The notes below the pieces were generated by a model. The model was not told the origin of the DNA and did no database searches. It saw only the letters and a list, made by a program, of their open reading frames with translations. From Neonectria sp. B-13 (Eukaryota > Ascomycota > Sordariomycetes > Hypocreales > Nectriaceae), in assembly GCA_002682825.1 (NCBI GenBank), contig NOKP01000004.1, positions 1,795,607 to 1,859,606 on the forward strand: a stretch of DNA of 64,000 nucleotides. Direction: 5' to 3'. Each line of letters starts with the position of its first letter. Position 1 is the first letter of the stretch. Positions 56,654-64,000 of the stretch are shown piece by piece. The translations under genes and the position numbers were made by a program.

Positions 56654-58281
56654 ATGTCGGCGAAATTCTCCATCCAGCCCATCGGCCGGTTCGCTGGCGG
56701 CAGTCAGCCAGTGAAGAGACCCAAGGTGAGTGAGTCTGTTGCTTATTATCGCCATCCTATATCTGTCATCATCACCAGATGCATCAAGGCGCATCGTCGC
56801 TTACATATCCTGCAGGAGTTTGCATGCTTTTCATATGACGACAACCATGAGTTTCATCTCGACGACTCGTCCCTCAAGTACTACTACACGCCACAGCTTG
56901 GGGTAGATCTCTCCAAGGGCTTCGATACCTTCCAGAAGCAGGATGACAGCGGTGATGAGCATCTCGACAGCTTGCTCAAGACCATCGTTGCCCATGAGAA
57001 GGAGACGGGCAAGAAGATTGATGCCAATCTCGTGACATGGCGAGGCATGATGACCAAGGTTTGTCCACTTTCTTTAATAAGCAGACTCTGAGTAACTGAC
57101 GTGGCTCTTCAGATCATGGGCGCGCCTTTTGAAAGATTTGATGGGTATGTACTGTCGGGTCGCATCGCCATTCAATTACTGACTGGTCGCAGCTTTGAAA
57201 TGAATGCCACATTGTATCAAGTACGATGAAACACACCTCCTCCTACATGAATCCCCCGCTGACCTCGCCGCTTCACAAAGGGCTGCCTGTAAGAGATGGA
57301 TAACCACCATGTCAATGAACAAAGCTGACCTTGTAGCTTCATTGAGGAGAATAATCAGTACAAGATGGCTTCAAAAGCCAAGGAGGGACAGGGCAAGCCA
57401 CGGAGAGGGCCTCCCCTCGAAGTGATGCAGTTCTGGGGTACGCCTGCGCTGTAAAACATCTAGTCCAACTCAAGCTGATATTGACACACTACTCTAGGCT
57501 ACAAGTTTGAGACCTTGTCGACACTACCGACGACTTGGCCCGAGACCTCAAGAGAGTTCATCGAGAACCGGGAAAACGAAGTTGTCAACAACAAGGCCCA
57601 GTACTGCTCCGTCGTCCGCACCGGCGTCGGGAAGACTATCCTCTGCCTCGGCGGCGAAGTCGACGCAAGTAAGTCCTGTTCCACACTCGTTCTCATCCAT
57701 AATCTGCCCCCCGTGTTAATGCGTTGATACAGTCTGGGATTCCAAGCCCGTAGAAAAGGGTAGCCCGATCAACTGGGTCGAGCTCAAGACGTCAGCCGAG
57801 ATTCGTAATCAGGGCGACATGGAGGCTTTCCACCGAAAGATGATGAAGTACTGGATTCAATCCTTCCTTCTCGGCGTACCCAAGATCATGGTCGGTTTTC
57901 GCACGAGAGACGGCATTCTCGTCGATGTCAAGGAGATTGAAACCCAGAAGATCCCAGAAACTGTCGGCTCTCAGCCCAATCCTAAGTGGAATGCCGACAT
58001 GTGCGTCAACTTTGCTGGAGTCTTTTTAGAATGTGAGTCATTTATGTTCCCTGCTGGTCCTTGTGTTAAGATACGCTGGACAATTGATGAAACTAACACG
58101 GGCAACGATAGGGCTCACGAAGACTGTCAACGATGAGGGCGTCTGGAGGATAACACGTCAGCCGCAGTCATCGACAATAGACGTGTATAAGGTCGAAGAG
58201 ACAGGGCATGGGGACATTCTATCTGATGAGTTCAAAGACTGGAGGATCAAGTTAGCCCTTGGACCTAGCAATGAACCCTAG
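56654..58281 (+). CDS. RAI1: Decapping/5'-end quality-control nuclease Rai1 (DXO family)
   Basis: Nine exons: 56654-56725, 56816-57058, 57113-57144, 57193-57220, 57281-57288, 57337-57437, 57498-57668, 57733-58032 and 58112-58281, giving 374 aa. Exon 5 is an 8-nt microexon (GGCTGCCT). With it the protein reads FEMNATLYQGCLFIEENNQY, which is the family sequence; without it a stop follows at once. Signature residues of the DXO/Rai1 active site are LCLGGEVDA and NWVELKTSAEIR. The N terminus IQPIGRFAGG...KEFACFSYDD is typical. Rai1 binds and stimulates the nuclear 5'-3' exonuclease Rat1/Xrn2 and removes incomplete caps. Intron 1 (90 nt) is a multiple of three with no stop. The start at 56654 is the first ATG before the conserved block. 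Confidence 0.93.
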
Positions 58282-58822
58282 GCTTCTGTTCGAGGATGAC
58301 GGCTTAATTGAATATTACCAGCCTTGCACTGCATCTGCACATTCACTGAATGACAAACGGCTCATTTCTCGCAGATAGAACGGAACAAATATGCTGTGTG
58401 TGAAAACCTGGCTCCTGTAATCTTGTGCCGATGCAACGCCTATAGCAACATATGAAAAGCATAAAATAATGCAAACACCAACCCTGCCCCTTCCGTCCGA
58501 GAAAACAAATCCCACAAACGCCATGCTCCAACGAAATGCAAGTACTCAAATCGGAAAGCGGTCACCAAACTATAGTCATACAATGAGTACTATGCCGCTT
58601 CCCAGTAAACCACCCTTGTGGTATATAATAAAATCAGCAGCAACCAAACTAGAGCTCTTCCATGCCCATTCCCTGGCGAATGGTAAAAACTCAGAGGTTG
58701 CATACAATAATCGTACAATAAATCGGGGTATTCGGACCGCGATTCGCGATGCTGTGATCCTCGCGCGTTCAGTCCTAGCCTCTGATCAATTATGCACTGC
58801 CGCCGGTGAGTTCTGTCTCGGA
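58282..58822. other. Convergent region between RAI1 and the Ste20-type kinase gene
   Basis: A 541-bp AT-richer region with both 3' untranslated regions. Frames here are short and overlap. Confidence 0.5.
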
Positions 58823-60858
58823 TCAGACGGCAGGCCATCGAATTCGAAGACCATCGACCCAGCGGGAGTAGAGCACGTCGGACAACTGCTTGCAGTGCTC
58901 CATACCGGACCGGGGGTCCTGGCCGGGGTATCTGCCCTCTAGGGTTGACTTATCCCCAAAGTCTTTCTCGTTCACTGTGGAAGAATCGACATGTCGGCGC
59001 CGGTAGCTGCGGAGGTGTGGGTTGTTGGAGCTGATGATCAGCTTGGAGGGGCTCGTCTGGGGCGTGGCGTTCTTGACAATCACAGTGCCCTGAGGAGTTC
59101 CGTCGTCGGGAATCTTCTTTGTTGGCTGTCGAAGCAGGGCGGCGTTGAGCTTGTTGTCCTGGGACATGGCCGACACCATGTTGCTCATCAGGTGGTAGGC
59201 TCCCTCGGGGTCAACAGCGTCTAGAGCTGCAAAGGCGTCCGATAACTTAGCCAGCGCATCTCGCTTCTGCATTGCAGAAGTTTGGGCATGCAGCTCGGCA
59301 AGAGTTGGTTCCACGGCTCTGGCGTAGAGACGACGGCCTAGAACAGCCTCCTTGCCATACGGCTCAACCGGGGCTGCCATCGAGGGCGGAGCGTTTTCAT
59401 CACAGAAGACATCGTCTTGGGAAGCGGGCCGGCTTGGCTGACCCTGTGACGAGCTGTCGGAGGGCACTCTTCGGAACAGACGCATAGTTGATCCCGAGTT
59501 GCCGAAGGACATGTCTGGCTGAAGGGGCTTCTTTGGGAGCACAGATGCTCGAGGGGAGCCGTTTGACTGAATGGAATTTTGAACGACGGATGGAGTTCGC
59601 CGGACAGTCGACTTTCGGACAGTGCTTGGAGCCGGTGAGGAGGCGCCGAGGGGAGCATCCTTAAGGTCCAATTTACGCAAAGCCTCGTCAGCAGCAAAGA
59701 TGGATGAAGGCTGGCGATGGTGCTTGACACTGGGTCTCTTAGGCGCAACCGACTTGACGGTATCGAAGACCCATTCTTGCTGTTCATCCTTGGGGGAAAT
59801 TGTCTGCATAGTCTCCTGATAGTAAATAGGGTGCCTCTGTCGGTTCTGGTTGGCATCCCACATCTGCCTCCGGGCGATGAGTTCCTGAAGCGCCTCAACC
59901 TTGCCTGCGCCTCGGATGAAGCGGTGTCGTAGCAGGTCCTTGGCACTTGGTCGGCGGTCGCAGTCCTTGATGAGACACTGCGCGATGAAGTCCTTGAAGT
60001 CTTTGCTGAAGTTGCCCTCCAGACGTGGCGCCGAGTTCTTGGGGATGTGGAATAGGACCTTCATCGGGTGGATATGGCAGAGGGGAGGTTCGCCATTTGC
60101 CATTTCCATTGCCGTGATACCCAGGGACCAGATATCAGCCCCGAAGCTGTAGCCGTCCTGTTGGATGACTTCCGGCGCCATCCAGAAGGGCGTGCCAACG
60201 AAGGTATTTCGTTGGGACTTGATATTGGTCAGCTGGGCAGCGACACCGAAGTCGGCCAGCTTGACCTTGCCAGTCTCCGAGAGAAGAACATTGGCAGCCT
60301 TAATATCGCGGTGGATCTTGCCTTCGCTGTGAAGGTATTCCAAACCACGCAGTAATTCGCGGCAGACGATGGCAATGTGGTTTTCGCTCAAGTTTGCTGG
60401 TTTCAACTATCCGTCTGTCAGCTTGCTTCCATCACAGGCCATAGAGCAGTCGTACCAGGTCAAGGATCGATCCGGCACTGAGGAGCTCCATTACGATCCA
60501 TAACTTGGTGCCTCGGAGGAATGATTCTTTGTATTGCGTGACGTAGGGGCTGTCGCAAGCCGCCAGAACAGCGATTTCGGCCTGGATGTCTTGGATATCA
60601 TCGTCTGATGATTCCAAGTCGATCTGAAGATTCTGTTAGCATAGCTGATCATCGCGGGAGCCAGAATTGGTGGTCGGGGTAGCCAGGGTCGGTGATCGAG
60701 GCAGTCAGGGTTGGCGATCGAGGTAGTCAGGGGCATTTCCTTACATGTTTGATCGCAACAACTTCTCCGGTGGATTTCTGGATCCCCTTATAAACAATAC
60801 CAAACGACCCTCTCCCTAGCTCTTCAAGCACTTGATAATGCTCAGCAACTCCCTCCAT
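58823..60858 (-). CDS. Ste20-group protein kinase, GCK-III (YSK/MST) type
   Basis: Three exons: 60745-60858, 60456-60623 and 58823-60406, for 621 aa. The N terminus [20 protein letters not shown] is the glycine-rich loop, VVAIKH has the ATP-binding Lys, and exon 2 has [14 protein letters not shown]. Exon 3 has the catalytic loop [19 protein letters not shown], the activation segment [16 protein letters not shown] and the GCK-III hallmark [12 protein letters not shown]. All key kinase residues are present. The C-terminal ~330 residues are Ser/Pro/Arg-rich with a helical block ([20 protein letters not shown], then [14 protein letters not shown]). In filamentous fungi such kinases (Sid1/SepL, MST-1, Nak1/POD-6) act in septation or in polarity through NDR kinases; I cannot settle which one this is. 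Resemblance of [14 protein letters not shown] to the Sid1/SepL type favours septation. Confidence 0.9.
60679..60733. repeat. 22-bp tandem repeat inside kinase intron 1
   Basis: Two and a half imperfect copies of a 22-bp unit (G[TC]AG[CT]CAGGGT...GATCGAG) fill almost half of the 121-nt first intron of the kinase gene. Confidence 0.85.
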
Positions 60859-63800
60859 TGTGCGTCGACGATTGATGTGATGTTGAGCGGGAAGTGGGAA
60901 GCGGGAAGCGGACAGATGCGCTGGCTGAGGACGAGGGCGAGAAAGAACCGACAGCGTGGATCGTGTGCTCTGTCGGACTGGGTGATGATTTTGTATTGTG
61001 TCGATAATTAGAGGATGAAGTGATGCAGGTAGGTATTGGGTGGTGCCGTGATGGTGGTGCTGGGTGATCTCGTTGACCGGGCACCGACCGCTGAACTAAG
61101 TCTGACAGGGATGTCAAGGTGGGTTGACTCAAAGAGGGTCGAAAATGAAACCGGGAGCCCTCGCACCAATAGCCGTTGGACCAGTGCGCGAATGACGCAC
61201 TAGAGCCACCTTAGCGTGGCGCTAACCAATGCACGACGGGATGAGTGGAGGTCATGCAGGTCGGGCAGGCCGCAGATCAAACATCATTGCTTCCGTACCT
61301 GATCCATCAACGCTCGTTATATAGTATATTAGTACATTGAAAGAACCAGTTAGCTAAGCTTTCTGCCTCGCAGCGAGGGTTTGGCTTCTTCGCGCTCAGA
61401 TTCATGAGCAATTGGAACTGGGCCTCGACATTACTATGCGACACCGCTTTCAGCCTTCCCCAGGCCCCTTCTGATCACGTTGCTCCTGAGTCTCGACATT
61501 CCGATTCCTCTTTTATGTATAGACGAAACGACCAGAGGTGTGGAGTTTGTTGGGACTTTCGAGAGAGCGATGCTTTCTGCGTAGCTCGTATTGCGGATCC
61601 CTGTCGGATGAAGCGATGCTTTGTGTCAAGAATTAATTACCCGAAACCTGCAAAGAACACCGCCAATAGACGACAAGGAGGGCGTCAGGACACTCTCTGA
61701 GGAGGCTTGACGGCAAAGCTCACGTACCCAGGTTGTGCGCCTTCAAGATGGCTGACATCTGAGAGAAGGATATCAGAGAGAAAAAAAGGACAAAAAAATA
61801 CATAACTACATAATAATTACGAACTACAACTACAACTTACCGTGTTTGAACCTGTGGCTTTTAGGAACAGCGACGCGACTTAGGTAGTCTAGTACCGCTC
61901 CTCTAAAGGAAGCGGCGAGCTTTGCGCCGCTGCACCACCACTTGGCCCCAAAGGGACCGGGTGACAGGAGGTTGCACTCTCTAACTTATAGGTCAAGCAA
62001 CCTTCGAAGGCCTGCGGGATTGGGGGATGGCCCGGGGTGCAAGCTTCACCAATCACTCACTAGCTTGGAATGGGCCTGACGTGTATGAAATTTGTACTGG
62101 TTGAGGATGAAGAAGGGAGAGTGGGCAAGATGTTAGCACCGCTCATTATACCTGCTTACCTTGAGGAGGGACCAATGGCACCTCCTCCTTGCTAGGAGAG
62201 GAGATTTCAAGTTTTGTTGCAGCTCATAATACCGGTTAAAATAAGCACGACAGCTTCAGCTAGCTCTCTGGACCTTCCTTGCCGCTATGTCTTCAGCTTG
62301 TCGATGAGAGCTCTACATCCCCCCTTTTCCCAACTGCCCAACTGCAGACTCGGCCCCGGGTTACTTAGCAACCAACCTAATCACTGACCGAGTAAGGAAG
62401 CTAACTACTAATCTAACTACTAACTTAATAATAGACCTAAGCCCTATAATCAGTCTTAGGATGAGAAGAAGAAAGGGAACTCACATCAAGCCTGCCTCGT
62501 CGTGTCTTCTTGTTGCTTTTCTCGTCAGCATGAAAGTTGAAAACTACGTTACATCAAAGCACTAACTTCAATCCTCGGCTCCCAACAAGCTACCATCCGT
62601 TTTCTTCAACTGCGTCAATTATCCCTGCCAAGCCTCAGAGCGTGCGTGCTCTGTGCACCTAAAACCCTGACAAGGCCATGTGCCATCATGATCGGCGGGC
62701 TAGATGGTCCAGTCTTTGGTAGCACTGCAGCTTCTAGCTGCTCTCGACCACAGCGGCGCTTACTTCCATAATTCAACGACGCCACTGACAAGCTTGGTGA
62801 TTGGGTTGTGACTTAGCTACTGGGTACCGACTAACTAAACTGTCGCGTCACTTCTAAGTTCTTCGCGAGCATATCAACTAGACTACCTTGTCTGAACCAA
62901 GACCCTCCAGCGTACCAGCTTGCTCACCACACGACAGCCTTTCGCTTCGTACTTTATAGTCTCTGTTCTCGCCCGTCACCATCCATCTCACAACTCAAAG
63001 GCACGACCGTCTGCCACAGCGTCATCCCAAATCTGCGATGTGTATTCTGCCCGCACATGTCTTCCACGACTATTTCGCCACGTCATTCAGGGATGCATTA
63101 ATATGACTTGTACCTGCCGTGTGATGACAGCGAAATGATAGAACACAGGGCTCCGAGAGGCTCGATGATGCGAACCAGTGGGATCTCGGCCATGGCGACG
63201 CGGAGACGTGAAGGAACGATGGTGGTCTGGAAATCGTGGAGCGGTGAGTGAGGAAAACGGCTGAGTAGAAGGTTCATTCCTGAGGTGCCTAACCTAAAGT
63301 CGCTGGCTCATTGGAGTTGTTAAGATGTACCGGAGCTTCGGTTTGGGGTGTCTCTGGCACAGTATAGCCTTGGGCTACCTTCGACCGCAGCAGCTCTCAA
63401 CCTCATCACCGTCCGGGGTCTTGGAGACCCGATTGCAGCTGCTAGCCCTTCAGCCTCTTCCTTCCCGACCTTCTCGGCTCCTGGATGCTTGGTCGCGACC
63501 ATGCCTGAGACTTCCAACGCCGAACCGTACGCCACGTTCAATTCATAGACGGCGAGGTGAGGAAACACTCTTCGCCAGGCAAACGCATGGCTTCAATTCT
63601 CTCTAGTATGCAGAAGTTCCAATGGTGCCACCAAGGGGGGCTCAAGCTATCGAATCACATAAAATAGACAATACTTCAGCTTGTGTGCACACAAAGTGTG
63701 TTTGGGGGACTACACATTTCCCTCCAAAATCCGGCTCCTGTTTTTGCTCTTCGTGATACCTGCTGAAAGACGTCAGGGTTGACGTGAGAATGGTGGGTAC

Positions 63801-64000
63801 TGGCACTCAAGGGCTTGGTTTTGTGAAGGCGCTTTCCCTTTCGCCCGCAGCCTCCCTGAGAAGACCACTTCTTCTCTAAGGCCTCTTTTCAATATATCAT
63901 CCCGTCTCCCCGAGCCAACTCGCCGTACCACAAGACGATGTGGCTATCTTGACACTGTACAATGTGATACCAAGCCTCAGCTTCGTGTCCAAGTTCCCTT
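60859..64000. other. Gene-poor right end of the window
   Basis: About 3.1 kb with the kinase promoter at its left end. It is AT-richer between about 61750 and 62470, with repeated CTACTAA/CTAACTA units at 62398-62430 and a 6-bp GC hairpin (GCGGCG...CGCCGC) near 61912-61932. Two antisense-overlapping frames at 63320-63568 cannot be decided. No gene is called. Confidence 0.45.

Noticed and set aside
59338..59946. 202-codon minus-strand frame inside the kinase gene
   Set aside because: Alternative-frame shadow of the kinase C-terminal exon.
61905..61940. GC hairpin (GCGGCG/CGCCGC) as a possible terminator or RNA gene
   Set aside because: An isolated 6-bp stem is too short to support any RNA feature in a eukaryotic genome.
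63320..63606. Overlapping frames on both strands (82 to 93 codons)
   Set aside because: Both strands look equally coding-like and neither shows a family motif, so a call would be a guess. It might be a fragment of a decayed gene.

Overview
This is a window of nuclear DNA from a filamentous ascomycete, most likely a Sordariomycete. I infer Hypocreales from the texture of the sequence only. The evidence is many short introns (mostly 45-120 nt) with GTAAGT/GTATGT/GTGAGT donors and CTGAC/CTAAC branch sites, pyrimidine-rich leaders, moderately high GC, and housekeeping genes whose reconstructed proteins match fungal families closely. I see no operons, rRNA, tRNA, CRISPR array or intact transposon. 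One scaffold gap of 100 N lies at 34592-34691.

Layout. 1-16 kb is gene-dense: the 3' end of a Tof1/Swi1 replication-fork protein (+), a BOR1 borate/bicarbonate-type exporter (-), a mitochondrial m-AAA protease (-), the release-factor methyltransferase MTQ1 (-), RNA polymerase II subunit RPB11 (+), LSM5 (-), a DEDDy 3'-5' exonuclease (+), and the ribosome-biogenesis WD40 protein YTM1 (-) up to 17.1 kb. 17.1-20.7 kb has only a doubtful small secreted ORF and the long CT-rich leader of glycogen synthase GSY1 (+, 20.7-23.0 kb). At 24.4-26.3 kb a small bZIP factor (-) and an arsenite methyltransferase (+) form a divergent pair over a short shared promoter. This is the one likely functional mini-module in the window. 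26.3-41.4 kb is gene-poor: one Ser/Pro-rich uncharacterised protein (-, 30.3-31.5 kb), simple repeats, the gap and CT-rich leader-like stretches.

From 41.4 kb genes return: an F-box/leucine-rich protein (-), an ELO2-type fatty acid elongase (-), COX6 (+), a large chromodomain plus HDA2/3 coiled-coil protein (-), the RAI1/DXO decapping nuclease (+), and a germinal-centre-type Ste20 kinase (-). The last 3.1 kb holds no gene I can support.

Beyond the arsenic pair, the genes are mostly independent housekeeping loci. Several share RNA themes: RPB11 in transcription, LSM5 in mRNA decay and U6 snRNP, RAI1 in 5'-end quality control, an exonuclease, and YTM1 in 60S assembly. The most unusual structures are an 8-nt microexon in RAI1, two stop-free 3n introns (arsM and RAI1), a 682-nt first intron in RPB11 with a phase-compatible second first exon, and six tiny exons in LSM5. 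All exon joins were deduced by hand from splice consensus and family conservation.
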